A stretch of 64,000 nt of DNA from Myroides marinus. Its GTDB lineage: Bacteria > Bacteroidota > Bacteroidia > Flavobacteriales > Flavobacteriaceae. The stretch covers positions 1-64,000 of the forward strand of contig NZ_FNYS01000004.1 in assembly GCF_900109075.1 (NCBI RefSeq). The letters run 5' to 3'. Of this stretch, positions 9,592-18,097 are shown piece by piece; the first letter of the stretch is position 1, and every line of letters starts with the position of its first letter. Below the pieces are notes generated by a model, which was given only the letters and a program-made list of their open reading frames with translations, did no database searches and was not told where the DNA came from. The translations under genes and the position numbers were made by a program.

Positions 9592-10908
9592 ATGGAAGGT
9601 AATATTAATGGATTCTCTAAGCTGAGTAAACGTGACAAAATCAATTGGATAGCACAAACGTATTTTTCTAATTCTACAGATATCGTTGAATTAATAGAAC
9701 AATATTGGAATTCAGATGAAGAATTACAGAAACTCCACGATGAGTTTATAGAGAATACAATCACGAATTTTTATTTGCCTTTTGGTGTTGCTCCTAACTT
9801 TAAGATAAACGATAGATGGTACACTGTGCCTATGGTTATCGAAGAGAGTTCTGTAGTGGCAGCAGCTTCTAAAGCTGCAAAGTTTTGGTCTGAAAGAGGA
9901 GGTTTTAAAACAACTATTCTTGGAACTGAGAAAATAGGTCAAGTACATTTTATATATAAAGGTGATAAGAATAAACTAGTTGAGTTTATCAAATCGATAG
10001 ATAAGAAGTTCTATGAAGATACCACTTCTATTACGCAAAACATGCAAAAGCGCGGTGGAGGTATCTCTGCTATAGAACTGAGAGATAAAACTGCGGATGT
10101 AGATAATTACTATCAACTGCATGTTACTTTTGAGACAAAAGATAGTATGGGGGCAAACTTCATTAACTCTTGTCTTGAGCAAATCGCTAAAACTTTAAAA
10201 TCTGAAGCTCTTAACCATATTGCATTTACTGATGAGGAGAAGGCAATAGATGTAGTGATGAGTATCTTGTCTAACTATGTGCCTAATTGTGTGGTTAGAG
10301 CTGAGGTGAGTTGCCCTATAGAGGATCTTAAAGGAAAAGATATTAAAGAACCACAATTATTTGCAGAGAAGTTTGTACAAGCTGTGCGTATTGCAGAAGT
10401 AGAACCTTTTAGAGCAGTAACCCATAATAAAGGTGTGATGAATGGTGTAGATGCTGTAGTGTTAGCGACTGGTAATGACTTTAGAGCTATCGAAGCCGGA
10501 GTACATGCTTATGCTGCACGTAATGGGCAGTACAGTAGTTTATCACATGCAAGTATAGAGAATGGTATCTTTAGATTTTGGATAGATCTACCACTAGCAT
10601 TGGGAACTGTAGGAGGATTAACTTCTTTACACCCTATGGTAAAGGTAGCTCTAAAAATGCTTCAAAGCCCTTCTGCTACTGAATTAATGCAGATTATAGC
10701 AGTTGCAGGTCTAGCACAAAACTTTGCAGCTGTAAAATCACTTACAACGACTGGAATTCAGCAAGGACATATGAAAATGCACTTAATGAATATATTAAAC
10801 CAATTTAAAGCTAATGATGCTGAACGAGTAAAGGTAGTAGCTCACTTCGAGAAACACGTAGTAACTCACAGTGCAGTAGTTGAATTATTAGAAAGTCTTC
10901 GTAAATAA
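9592..10908 (+). CDS. mvaA: Hydroxymethylglutaryl-CoA reductase, class II
   Basis: This 438-residue enzyme interconverts HMG-CoA and mevalonate and serves the mevalonate pathway here. It resembles the bacterial class II reductases (Pseudomonas mevalonii type). Catalytic residues are visible: the Glu84/85 pair in VIEESSVVAAAS, Lys280 in HNKGVMNGVDA, Asp296 in ATGNDFRAIEAG (the K-D spacing of 16 equals that of the P. mevalonii enzyme) and His393 in QQGHMKMH near the C-terminus. SMGANF near residue 187 matches the cofactor-binding motif. Class II enzymes are often annotated as degradative, but the surrounding mevalonate genes argue for biosynthesis. The stop codon overlaps the start of the next kinase gene by one base. 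Confidence 0.95.
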   Translation: MEGNINGFSKLSKRDKINWIAQTYFSNSTDIVELIEQYWNSDEELQKLHDEFIENTITNFYLPFGVAPNFKINDRWYTVPMVIEESSVVAAASKAAKFWSERGGFKTTILGTEKIGQVHFIYKGDKNKLVEFIKSIDKKFYEDTTSITQNMQKRGGGISAIELRDKTADVDNYYQLHVTFETKDSMGANFINSCLEQIAKTLKSEALNHIAFTDEEKAIDVVMSILSNYVPNCVVRAEVSCPIEDLKGKDIKEPQLFAEKFVQAVRIAEVEPFRAVTHNKGVMNGVDAVVLATGNDFRAIEAGVHAYAARNGQYSSLSHASIENGIFRFWIDLPLALGTVGGLTSLHPMVKVALKMLQSPSATELMQIIAVAGLAQNFAAVKSLTTTGIQQGHMKMHLMNILNQFKANDAERVKVVAHFEKHVVTHSAVVELLESLRK

Positions 10909-11828
10909 TGATACAAGAGTATTATAGCAACGGTAAGCTTCTTATATCAGGAGAGTATGTAGTACTAGAAGGAGCAAAGGCTTTTGCTCTTCCTACTCAA
11001 TATGGTCAATCTTTATCAGTTAAAGAGAATAGTAGTAATATAATTTCTTGGACTAGCTATGATGTAGATGGACAAGTGTGGATGAAGGAAGAGGTAGCGA
11101 TTTCTGATATATACGGTACTGAGAGTATACCTGATGGAAGTAATTACTATCAAACCTTAGTAGAAGTATTGAGAGCTGCTCATAAACAGAATCCTGCTAT
11201 ATGTGTAGAGAGCAAAGGTTATGAGGTAGTTTCTAAGCTTACCTTTCCTCGTTTGTGGGGATTAGGTACATCTTCTACTTGGATCAATAATGTAGCTCAA
11301 TGGTTTGATATAAATCCTTATCAATTACTACAAGAATCCTTTGGAGGCAGTGGTTATGATATTGCATGTGCTCGCTATAATACAGGAGTTTTTTACACCC
11401 TAACAGATTTATATAATCCCAAAGTTGAATTAATAGACTTTAAACCTCCATTTGCAGATAATATATATTTCGTTTATCTCAATCAAAAGAAGAGTAGTAA
11501 GGAGGCAATAGCCAACTTTAGAGCACAGAAATCTTTGATTAGTGAACAAGTAAAACGCATTTCAGAGATCAGTGTAGAGATGAGTATGTGTACAGAGCTA
11601 ATTGATTTTATGAACCTTATGAATGAACATGAGGCTGTTATGAGTCAAATATTAAAAGTACCTACTGTGAAAGAAAGCTTATTTAACGACTTCAATGGTT
11701 CTATTAAAAGCCTAGGAGGATGGGGTGGTGACTTCGTAATGGTTGCTACCACTGAGAATCCAAAAGATTATTTCAAATCTAAAGGATATGAAATAATGAT
11801 AAAATACACAGATATGATAATTTTTTAG
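10908..11828 (+). CDS. GYDIA-family GHMP kinase
   Basis: This is a 306-residue member of the GHMP kinase superfamily (galactokinase, homoserine, mevalonate and phosphomevalonate kinases). It starts inside the stop codon of mvaA (TAATG), so the two are translationally coupled. Motif 1 is YYSNGKLLISGEYVVLEGAK near the N-terminus. The phosphate-binding motif 2 is reduced to WGLGTSSTW instead of the usual PxxxGLGSSAA. GGSGYDIACARYNTG gives the family its name, and motif 3 is SLGGWGGDF near the C-terminus. The substrate is not established. Because a canonical phosphomevalonate kinase is not visible in the window and this gene is fused operonically to HMG-CoA reductase, a mevalonate-pathway kinase role is a reasonable inference. 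Confidence 0.85.
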   Translation: MIQEYYSNGKLLISGEYVVLEGAKAFALPTQYGQSLSVKENSSNIISWTSYDVDGQVWMKEEVAISDIYGTESIPDGSNYYQTLVEVLRAAHKQNPAICVESKGYEVVSKLTFPRLWGLGTSSTWINNVAQWFDINPYQLLQESFGGSGYDIACARYNTGVFYTLTDLYNPKVELIDFKPPFADNIYFVYLNQKKSSKEAIANFRAQKSLISEQVKRISEISVEMSMCTELIDFMNLMNEHEAVMSQILKVPTVKESLFNDFNGSIKSLGGWGGDFVMVATTENPKDYFKSKGYEIMIKYTDMIIF

Positions 11829-12190
11829 AAGTTTAACTTCTATTTTAGATTTAAATGCAGTACTTTTAAGCTTTCATAATATAGTATTTTTAAGATTACA
11901 ACTTATTAGATTCATTAGTAGGATTTGATGTTTAAGTAAGTCTATCATTAATTAAAGAAGAGGCATAAGTGCTATGTTTTGAGTACTGATTTAAGTAATG
12001 ATTATTAGATTCTACTAATGCTTAATGTAGGTTTTAAGTAAAGAGTGTCTGGAACTTTATGAGCAAATTGGAGAGAAAGACAAACGAGAGGCTACCGTAA
12101 CTGGTAGCCTCTTTTATTTTATAGATATTTGTCAATATTTTAATTGCTATTGTTTTTTAGTAGCTTCGTTTTGTAGATTAATCAATTGTT
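11829..12190. other. Intergenic region, 362 bp
   Basis: No gene is apparent. It holds a strong terminator at 12086-12120. The first 230 bases are AT-rich with no open frame of note. A TAGCTTCG at about 12160 is a weak match to the TAnnTTTG promoter element for the following gene. Confidence 0.5.
12086..12120 (+). terminator. Rho-independent terminator
   Basis: The stem AGAGGCTACC / GGTAGCCTCT with a 6-base loop is followed by TTTTATTTT. It lies about 260 bases beyond the kinase stop and would isolate the next gene from it. Confidence 0.85.
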
Positions 12191-13129
12191 ATGGCCAATA
12201 GAGAACTAATTAATATAACTAAGTTTTTACAGGAGAAAGGCTTCGAGTTTTTAGAAGGTTTAGTGACGCTTTTGAGTTTTGCTGAGAATAAACGCTTAGT
12301 GACTGAAACTTTTTTTAATGAAGATGGAAAGCTTCTTACAGACAGAGTGCTGTATGAAGAAATGCTAACGGAAGAAGGGGAGCTAGTGTTTTTAGAATTA
12401 GCTAATGATTGGTTTGTCTATATTAAAGAAGATCATACTAGAACAGGAGATAGTAAATATCTTACTCAACTATATAAAAATAAAAAGGCAATTGTAGATA
12501 AAGTACAGAAGTATACTCAATGGTCTTGGGCATTAGGAGTATCTAATCATTGGGCTATAGGTATTAATAACCCTAAAGGGAATGGATACTTAGAAGATAC
12601 GTTATTATTTACTGTTGAGAATACAATAGAAGGGAGAGGTCTATATGTAATGTATCGCAATGAAGAGGTTGGATATGAAGTTGAGTATATGGAATACAAT
12701 AGAACACTTGGTGGATGGGACTATGAAGGGGAGTTTAAGAAATATGCGATTATCTGTCACAGTCATAATTTAAATGAAATAGAAAATACAGTACAAGGTA
12801 TTCTGAATCCAGGTGATGAGAACTTACTTAAGTTTATTCAGTATGGTTATTGGTATGTAGTGACTAATAAGTTAATGGCAGGATATAGTAATTATGAAGA
12901 TGGAGAGCTACTATATTTCGCAAGTACAGATAAATTGTTTTTAGAAGTAGCCTATGAACGACAATTGTTTAAAATTATATTAGGTCGAGTAAAGCACAGT
13001 ATTACTAAAGGAACTGCCATTATCCATTCAAATAATATAGAGAAATCCATTACCTATTATGTAGAAACAGAACGGGAGTTAGTCAGAAAATTAGAAACAT
13101 TGTCTTGTATGTCAAATGAATTCGTATAA
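12191..13129 (+). CDS. Hypothetical protein (312 aa), first of an overlapping pair
   Basis: This is a soluble-looking 312-residue protein without signal peptide or membrane helices. It is acidic and rich in aromatic residues (for example TQWSWALGVSNHWAIG near residues 110-125). I do not recognise a domain; weak internal similarity between WSWALGV...NHWAIGINNP and later aromatic stretches may reflect repeats of a small fold. Its last 14 bases overlap the next gene in another frame, indicating translational coupling. The start ATG follows a leader rich in T. The function is unknown. Confidence 0.7.
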   Translation: MANRELINITKFLQEKGFEFLEGLVTLLSFAENKRLVTETFFNEDGKLLTDRVLYEEMLTEEGELVFLELANDWFVYIKEDHTRTGDSKYLTQLYKNKKAIVDKVQKYTQWSWALGVSNHWAIGINNPKGNGYLEDTLLFTVENTIEGRGLYVMYRNEEVGYEVEYMEYNRTLGGWDYEGEFKKYAIICHSHNLNEIENTVQGILNPGDENLLKFIQYGYWYVVTNKLMAGYSNYEDGELLYFASTDKLFLEVAYERQLFKIILGRVKHSITKGTAIIHSNNIEKSITYYVETERELVRKLETLSCMSNEFV

Positions 13130-13652
13130 TGAAGAATTGAAAAAAGAAAGTATGAATAGATATTACAGTTATGATCATTTAGACTTAGAAGGAAGAGAAG
13201 ATTGCAAGAGTTATTATGAAGTATCTGAAGAAGGAGTTTATTTGTGCAGTATTACTTGTAATAAAGGTATTTGGACCAATAGTTATATACAAGTAGAAGA
13301 TGGTGAGTTCTTTTTACCAGAAGCAATATTAGAACAAGAAGACAAAGAATTCCTAACAGAGATTAGTAGAGTAGAATTTACCAAAGCTCTTCAATTAAGT
13401 CAAGCTAGTTTTAAGACAGAGTGGATAGAATTTAAGTCAAGAGCAATGTCTTTATGTGAAGGAGAGATAAGTTGTTTCTACCCACAGGGAGTTGTGATTA
13501 AGCTAAATGAACCGTTCTATGGATTAGCTGATTATGATCAGTGTGCTAAAGTCGTACCTAGTGAACAAATGTATCCTGGTACTCCTGTTCGTTTTACAGT
13601 TGATTTTATTGATGAAGAGAATTATATCCTACATTTAACTATCAGGGTTTAA
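13116..13652 (+). CDS. Hypothetical protein (178 aa), second of the pair, possible S1/OB-like C-terminus
   Basis: This is a cytoplasmic protein of 178 residues that begins inside the preceding gene (14-base overlap). An in-frame ATG at 13152 (MNRYYSYDHL) is an alternative start. The N-terminal half is acidic with no recognisable motif. The last 60 residues (from about FYPQGVVIKLNEP to the end) have the alternating pattern of a small beta-barrel, with a Gly-containing start and a VRFTVDFIDEENYILHLTI ending that recalls S1/OB-fold domains. That is only a pattern-level impression. The pair 12191-13652 is probably one transcriptional unit of unknown role. Confidence 0.65.
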   Translation: MNSYNEELKKESMNRYYSYDHLDLEGREDCKSYYEVSEEGVYLCSITCNKGIWTNSYIQVEDGEFFLPEAILEQEDKEFLTEISRVEFTKALQLSQASFKTEWIEFKSRAMSLCEGEISCFYPQGVVIKLNEPFYGLADYDQCAKVVPSEQMYPGTPVRFTVDFIDEENYILHLTIRV

Positions 13653-13696
13653 CAATACTTTGTCAATTAGAATTGTTAAAATTAAACTTAAAGGGC

Positions 13697-13704
13697 TATT
13701 TTTG
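13697..13704 (+). promoter_or_regulatory. -7 promoter element upstream of the GTG-start lipoprotein gene
   Basis: TATTTTTG fits TAnnTTTG and ends 28 bases before the GTG at 13733. Confidence 0.55.
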
Positions 13705-13732
13705 AGCTTTTAAAGATGAAAATATATATCAA

Positions 13733-14125
13733 GTGTTAACCTTAAAAAAGAAAATAGCTGTACAAATACAATGTTACCTATGGGTAGCGCTATTGTTATT
13801 TACTACAGTAGGATGTTCGGCTAAGAAAGCTTTCTTTGAGGTATCAGGTATTGAAGTAGGTAGTCCTTTAAACGCAAATAAAGCATTAGGAATAAACACT
13901 TCTACTAGTTGTGATATAGAGACTTCATCTTTAACTGTTTCTTCAAAACAGTTAAAACAAAAAGCAAAAGGAATATTAGCACATTCTCTGTTTCATACAG
14001 CAGAGATAGACTTAGCTTTATTCCATCATACGACTGGAGTACAACCTGATTATATCCTTAATGTAGTAGGTACTGATCCTCCTAAATACGTGTTGTATCA
14101 GCAGTTTAAATTAGCTATTGCTTAA
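13733..14125 (+). CDS. Small putative lipoprotein, GTG start
   Basis: This 130-residue protein has an N-terminal signal sequence and a lipobox-like LFTTVGC around residue 28, suggesting a lipid-anchored envelope protein. The GTG start at 13733 yields a basic n-region (LTLKKK). The ATG at 13716 is in another frame and meets a stop after seven codons, so either GTG is the true start or one base has been lost near 13733. The mature part has no family I recognise; its end reads VGTDPPKYVLYQQFKLAIA. It sits 100 bases before the DoxD/DoxA gene on the same strand. Confidence 0.6.
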   Translation: MLTLKKKIAVQIQCYLWVALLLFTTVGCSAKKAFFEVSGIEVGSPLNANKALGINTSTSCDIETSSLTVSSKQLKQKAKGILAHSLFHTAEIDLALFHHTTGVQPDYILNVVGTDPPKYVLYQQFKLAIA

Positions 14126-14226
14126 TCAATTTAAAAAGAATAGAGACAAGCTCTTATATAATAAAGAGTACTTGTCTTGGTAGACTATTTAAAACAAATT
14201 GATTACAATATTTTTAATTTAAAATC

Positions 14227-15234
14227 ATGCAAATATTTAATAAGCAGTCGTATACTACGGCTGGATTCTTTACTCTAGGACTTAGGTTAGTTATAGGGTG
14301 GACATACTTTTCTGCTTTTTGGCGTAGATTAATTCTTGAGAACAAACTTATAGAAGAAGAAGCTGGGTATATTGGAGTGAAGTTTAATCACTTTTTACCA
14401 AATGCTTTAGGTATTAAACCACTTATAGAGTATTTAGTTACTCATCCAGAAGCCCTGTGGTGGTCTATGGTAATCTTTACTATTGTAGAAGCCATTGTTG
14501 GGTTATTTATCATGCTTGGGCTATTTACTCGTTTGATGTCTGTAGGTGTCTTCTTCCTCGCTATGGGAATCTTATTGGGATCAGGATGGATCGGAACGAC
14601 TTGTTTAGACGAATGGCAAATAGGAGTATTAGGTGTTGCATCAGGCTTTATGTTGTTCCTTACAGGAGGAGGTTATGGTTCTCTTGACTATTATTTCTCT
14701 AAAAAGGGGAAAGCATTTACTACTAAGAAATGGTTTAGTTACCTAGGTTCGGGCGAACTTTATATTAAGAACCTTAAACCTATTGTATTCATTGGTTCAT
14801 TTGCTATTTTATTTTTGACATTATACACAAATCAAGTTTTTCATGGGGGTGTATTTGGTACACTACACAATAAGTCTGTGAAACCTAAACTTGAATTAGC
14901 AGATGTAACTTGGCATGGTGATAAATTAGAATTTGAAGTATATAGAGTAGAAGGAGCCGATGTTTATGGCTCATTCTTGATCGGAGTACAATTAGAAACT
15001 ACTGACGGAGAGATTCTTTATAAATGGGATGGAGAAGCACTTGCTAAGATGGAGAAGGACAATATCAATAATCACTATGTGGCTAAGGTAGCTCCTGGAA
15101 AACACAGTCTTGTTATTCCATTAGGTGCGAAAGCTATCATGACTTTTAATCCAGAAATACCACATCCAGGAAAGAGTGTTGTACTTCGTCTAATAGATAT
15201 CAGTGGATTAGAGTGGACTGCTGAAGTGAACTAA
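14227..15234 (+). CDS. DoxD/DoxA fusion, thiosulfate:quinone oxidoreductase-like membrane protein
   Basis: This 335-residue protein has two parts. Residues about 15-160 form four or five membrane helices of the DoxD (DoxX-like) family, with FTLGLRLVIGWTYFSAFWRR at the start and a GSGWIGTTCLDEWQ segment. After a linker and a further helix near residue 190, residues about 210-335 form a soluble DoxA-like beta-domain (ADVTWHGDKLEFEVYRV). In the archaeon Acidianus, DoxD and DoxA are separate subunits of a thiosulfate:quinone oxidoreductase, and fused forms occur in Bacteroidota. Electron transfer from thiosulfate or another reduced sulfur compound to quinone is inferred. No sulfur-oxidation genes are nearby to support it. 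Confidence 0.82.
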   Translation: MQIFNKQSYTTAGFFTLGLRLVIGWTYFSAFWRRLILENKLIEEEAGYIGVKFNHFLPNALGIKPLIEYLVTHPEALWWSMVIFTIVEAIVGLFIMLGLFTRLMSVGVFFLAMGILLGSGWIGTTCLDEWQIGVLGVASGFMLFLTGGGYGSLDYYFSKKGKAFTTKKWFSYLGSGELYIKNLKPIVFIGSFAILFLTLYTNQVFHGGVFGTLHNKSVKPKLELADVTWHGDKLEFEVYRVEGADVYGSFLIGVQLETTDGEILYKWDGEALAKMEKDNINNHYVAKVAPGKHSLVIPLGAKAIMTFNPEIPHPGKSVVLRLIDISGLEWTAEVN

Positions 15235-15298
15235 TATAAAGAGTTTATTATGAGTGTGGTAACTGATAAAATCCGTAAATTGCTGTAAAATTGTAATT

Positions 15299-16027
15299 AT
15301 GAGTGTACTAGAAGATGTATTAAAGTCTGTGTCCCATAGACCATGGGCTTTACCAGAAGAACAATGGTTATTCTATCAAGAGTGGAATAGAGCTATCTTT
15401 CTTCATTTTGAGGTTCCTTATGATGTACTAAGAGCATTGGTACCTGAAGATCTAGAGATCGATGATTTAGATGGTAAACACTACGTATCTATAGTACCAT
15501 TTACGATGGAGAATATACGCCCTCGTAGTTTGCCTGCAGTAAGCTTTATCTCTGACTTCGATGAGATTAATGTACGGACCTATGTGAAGATGGAAGGTAA
15601 ACCAGGTGTTTACTTCTTGAATATAGAAGTAGGAAAAAGCCTATCAGCATTCGTATCTCGTACAGTATCCGGTCTTCCTTATGAAAAGTCAGAAATGAAA
15701 AGAACTACTGATACTTATATGTCTTTAAATGAAAAAAAGAGTTTCTTTTTAAGAGCAAAGTATGAGATAGGTGATGTAGTTCAGACCAAGACGTCTTTAG
15801 ATAAATGGTTGACAGAGCGCTATTGTCTTTATGTTTATGTAGATGAAGAGCTTTACCGCTATGAGATACATCACAAAGAATGGGAAGTACATACCATCTC
15901 ATTCGAAACTTTAGAGTTTGACTATCGTATAGGAGAGTTACACTTGACAGAAGATAATGTGATTAGTCAACATTATTCTCCTGGTGTAGTAGTAGCTTCA
16001 TGGGATAAAGAAAAGATAAACTTGTAA
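15299..16027 (+). CDS. YqjF-like DUF2071 protein
   Basis: This is a 242-residue soluble protein of the DUF2071 (YqjF) family, which is related in fold to acetoacetate decarboxylase-like barrels. Visible features are the N-terminal LHFEVPYDVLRALVPEDLEI, the central SIVPFTMENIRPR, and DFDEINVRTYVKMEGKPGVYFLNIEV, all characteristic of the family. No catalytic role is established. The start is the ATG at 15299; a 12-codon open frame beginning with a near-identical ATGAGTGT at 15250 lies just upstream and is probably not a gene. A terminator follows. Confidence 0.85.
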   Translation: MSVLEDVLKSVSHRPWALPEEQWLFYQEWNRAIFLHFEVPYDVLRALVPEDLEIDDLDGKHYVSIVPFTMENIRPRSLPAVSFISDFDEINVRTYVKMEGKPGVYFLNIEVGKSLSAFVSRTVSGLPYEKSEMKRTTDTYMSLNEKKSFFLRAKYEIGDVVQTKTSLDKWLTERYCLYVYVDEELYRYEIHHKEWEVHTISFETLEFDYRIGELHLTEDNVISQHYSPGVVVASWDKEKINL

Positions 16028-16047
16028 GATTTATAATATTATAGTAG

Positions 16048-16079
16048 AAGCCTCATTGCAATGCAATGAGGCTTTTTTG
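16048..16079 (+). terminator. Rho-independent terminator after the DUF2071 gene
   Basis: AAGCCTCATTGC / GCAATGAGGCTT form an almost perfect stem followed by six T. Confidence 0.9.
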
Positions 16080-16132
16080 TTGAATTATAATTGTTTTTGT
16101 GACATAATGTACTGTATATATGTTTTCTTAAT

Positions 16133-16140
16133 TATATTTG
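16133..16140 (+). promoter_or_regulatory. -7 promoter element for the 16185-17664 gene run
   Basis: TATATTTG fits TAnnTTTG and ends 44 bases before the ATG at 16185. Confidence 0.55.
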
Positions 16141-16184
16141 GTAATAAGTAGTGATTGATATCTAACTTTTAAAGCCAACTCTTT

Positions 16185-16856
16185 ATGAAATACAGAATCG
16201 AAATACCAGAGCCATGTCATGAAGACTGGAACCTAATGACCCCTCAGGATAAAGGGAGACACTGTGCTGTATGTGATAAAGTAGTCGTTGACTTCTCTAA
16301 AGCAAGTAAGCAAGAGATCATTAATCACATAAAGAAAGAGGGAAAGATATGTGGGCGTATTCCACGTCAGTATATAGGACTAAACTTAGAAGAGGAGAAG
16401 ATCAGAAAGTCTTTTGGGCTAAATGGTATGGTGGCTACAATGGTAAACTTATTAGCACTAACAACGATAAGTACAGCTGTAGCTCAAGAGAAACCTAAAG
16501 TAGAATCTGTATGTCAAGATACTAAGACGAGTACTCCTTTAGCAACGTTAGTGCAGAGTACAACTAAGAACGAGAATACAAGGGTGATTAAAGGAAAGAC
16601 TTATGAAGGTGGATTAGAATTGCCAGGTGTAACTATTATGATAAAAGGGACTGATATAGGTACTCAGAGTAATCTAGCAGGAGAATATGAATTAGTTGTT
16701 CCAGAAAAATATAATACTAAACGATTAACTATAGTTGCAAGTTTTATTGGGTTGAGTGATGTGAAGGTAAAAGTAGGTAAATCAAAAGATAACGTAGACT
16801 TCCATTTAGAAACGAGTGGTGAAGTTTTGGGAGATATAGAAATAATTAGGTACTAA
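16185..16856 (+). CDS. Membrane-anchored protein with CarboxypepD_reg-like domain
   Basis: This 223-residue protein has three parts. Residues 1-65 contain a Cys-rich head (PEPCHEDWNLMTPQDKGRHC with a following CxxC: HCAVC), typical of a family seen in flavobacteria. A hydrophobic segment lies near residues 80-100 (MVATMVNLLALTTISTAVAQ). The C-terminal 90 residues form a carboxypeptidase-regulatory-like beta-sandwich (VIKGKTYEGGLELPGVTIMI, then TQSNLAGEYEL). That places the beta-sandwich outside the cytoplasm and the Cys-rich head inside, if the hydrophobic segment is a membrane anchor. The role is unknown. It heads a run of three closely spaced genes. Confidence 0.72.
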   Translation: MKYRIEIPEPCHEDWNLMTPQDKGRHCAVCDKVVVDFSKASKQEIINHIKKEGKICGRIPRQYIGLNLEEEKIRKSFGLNGMVATMVNLLALTTISTAVAQEKPKVESVCQDTKTSTPLATLVQSTTKNENTRVIKGKTYEGGLELPGVTIMIKGTDIGTQSNLAGEYELVVPEKYNTKRLTIVASFIGLSDVKVKVGKSKDNVDFHLETSGEVLGDIEIIRY

Positions 16857-16871
16857 GTAAAACAAGAAAAA

Positions 16872-17045
16872 ATGAAGAGAAGTAAAGGATTATTAATAGT
16901 AGGTCTATTAATGATATCTATAGGAACGAGCTTAGTAGCAATGCAAAACTTTGGAATAGGTTTATTTTTACTTATCTCAGCAGTAGTAGTGTTACTATTT
17001 GCGTTAGGCATCAGTATTAAAGAAAAACGCAATACTAAAAAGTAG
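16872..17045 (+). CDS. Small two-helix membrane protein (57 aa)
   Basis: This is a short gene from ATG at 16872 to TAG at 17045, encoding 57 residues. A basic start (MKRSKG) leads into two hydrophobic helices separated by a short turn (AMQNFG), ending in a basic tail (KEKRNTKK). It begins 15 bases after the preceding stop and ends one base before the next ATG, so it is very likely part of the same operon. The function is unknown. Confidence 0.65.
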   Translation: MKRSKGLLIVGLLMISIGTSLVAMQNFGIGLFLLISAVVVLLFALGISIKEKRNTKK

Positions 17046-17046
17046 T

Positions 17047-17664
17047 ATGGAACATTGTATTATTACATCTGTAACTCGTGATATAACCAAGGAAGAAGTT
17101 GAAAAAGTATTTGGAAAAGGTATAGAAGATGAGGTTTTGAAGTTTTGGAATACTTATGAATGTTTACTTTATAATAATGGGATAGCTCTTTTTGGGTTTG
17201 ATGAGGCTATTGAAAGAAATAGTACATATGAGGTGAATGATTATGTGCCAGATTATTATATGATAGGGAATGATAGTGGAGGTACTGGTATCTTTTTGAA
17301 AAGAGGAGATAAAGAATTCATTGTTTACTATCTAGGTTTAGGGGCATTGGGCTCATTACCTTTTGAGTCTTTGGGTATTTCTTTTTTTGAGTGGATAGAA
17401 AATGACCCTACCTTAGAAGAAGAGGAAGAGTTTAATTATTTTGATATTATTGTTACAAAGAAACCTGCTGAATTGACTAAGTTTATCTTTGATTTAAAGA
17501 AAGAGTTTGATTTGACTATATCTTTAGGGGAGATAAAAAAACAAATAGAGGAAGAGCACTTTGTAGTGCGTCAGAACTTAATTGAAGGAGTTTATAAAAA
17601 TTTAGTAGATAGATTAAATCAGAAATATGATAACTGTATAAGTTATAAGATTTCTAAAATTTAA
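17047..17664 (+). CDS. SMI1/KNR4 (SUKH) family protein
   Basis: This 205-residue cytoplasmic protein belongs to the SUKH superfamily. YMIGNDSGGTGIFLKRGDK (residues about 76-95) matches the characteristic GDDSGG-like strand-turn of SUKH domains, and VLKFWNTYECLLYNNGIALFG matches the N-terminal helix-strand unit. Many SUKH proteins are immunity proteins of polymorphic toxins, and others act in unrelated contexts. No toxin, Rhs or nuclease gene is visible nearby, so it would be an orphan immunity gene or a domesticated member. It is third in the 16185-17664 run and is convergent with the next gene. Confidence 0.75.
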   Translation: MEHCIITSVTRDITKEEVEKVFGKGIEDEVLKFWNTYECLLYNNGIALFGFDEAIERNSTYEVNDYVPDYYMIGNDSGGTGIFLKRGDKEFIVYYLGLGALGSLPFESLGISFFEWIENDPTLEEEEEFNYFDIIVTKKPAELTKFIFDLKKEFDLTISLGEIKKQIEEEHFVVRQNLIEGVYKNLVDRLNQKYDNCISYKISKI

Positions 17665-17677
17665 TCAATGAGAAAAC

Positions 17678-18088
17678 CTAAGACAATAGCTTCTGTAAGC
17701 TCATGATCTTATTCTCTCTACCCCAATCATACGTTTTAGAAGTATCAGCTATATGCTTATATAATAGAAGTGCTTTTCTGTTTAGGAGAGCACTTTTTTC
17801 GTTTAGGTCACCCTTACATTTTAGTGCCATTAGTTTTAAGATATCTGCTAATGATTCTAGGTTCTCTAAGTCCATCCCATCTATACGAAGTAGGTAGGCT
17901 AAAGCTTCTTCATCAGTAGTTTGTATAAGAGAGTCTATATCTAAGAGTAGATTATCTTTAAGAGATGAGGTGAAGTCTTGTACTTGCTGTTCCGTCTCAA
18001 AGTCATCGATAGGTAATGAATTAAAAACGGCTCTTAGTAATTGAGCCGTTTGTTGTATCATTCTAAGTACGAGGTCTCTTCTTTCCAT
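17678..18088 (-). CDS. Hypothetical helical protein (136 aa)
   Basis: This is an all-helical looking 136-residue soluble protein with heptad-like leucines (LLLDIDSLIQTTDEEALAYL). It begins 9 bases after the stop of the lipoprotein gene at 18098, on the same strand, so the two form an operon. DUF6483-type helical proteins have a similar look, but I would not assign it. The function is unknown. Confidence 0.65.
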   Translation of the reverse strand: MERRDLVLRMIQQTAQLLRAVFNSLPIDDFETEQQVQDFTSSLKDNLLLDIDSLIQTTDEEALAYLLRIDGMDLENLESLADILKLMALKCKGDLNEKSALLNRKALLLYKHIADTSKTYDWGRENKIMSLQKLLS

Positions 18089-18097
18089 ATCGGTAGA

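Noticed and set aside
9426..9764. Minus-strand open frame across the DPP IV - HMG-CoA reductase gap
   Set aside because: It overlaps the HMG-CoA reductase promoter and start, and its residues look like random AT-rich translation.
15250..15288. Twelve-codon open frame starting ATGAGTGTGG before the DUF2071 gene
   Set aside because: It mimics the real gene's start, but has no ribosome-binding context or conserved content.
17047..17664. Full polymorphic-toxin locus around the SUKH protein
   Set aside because: No Rhs, toxin, nuclease or secretion-signal gene is found within several kb on either side.
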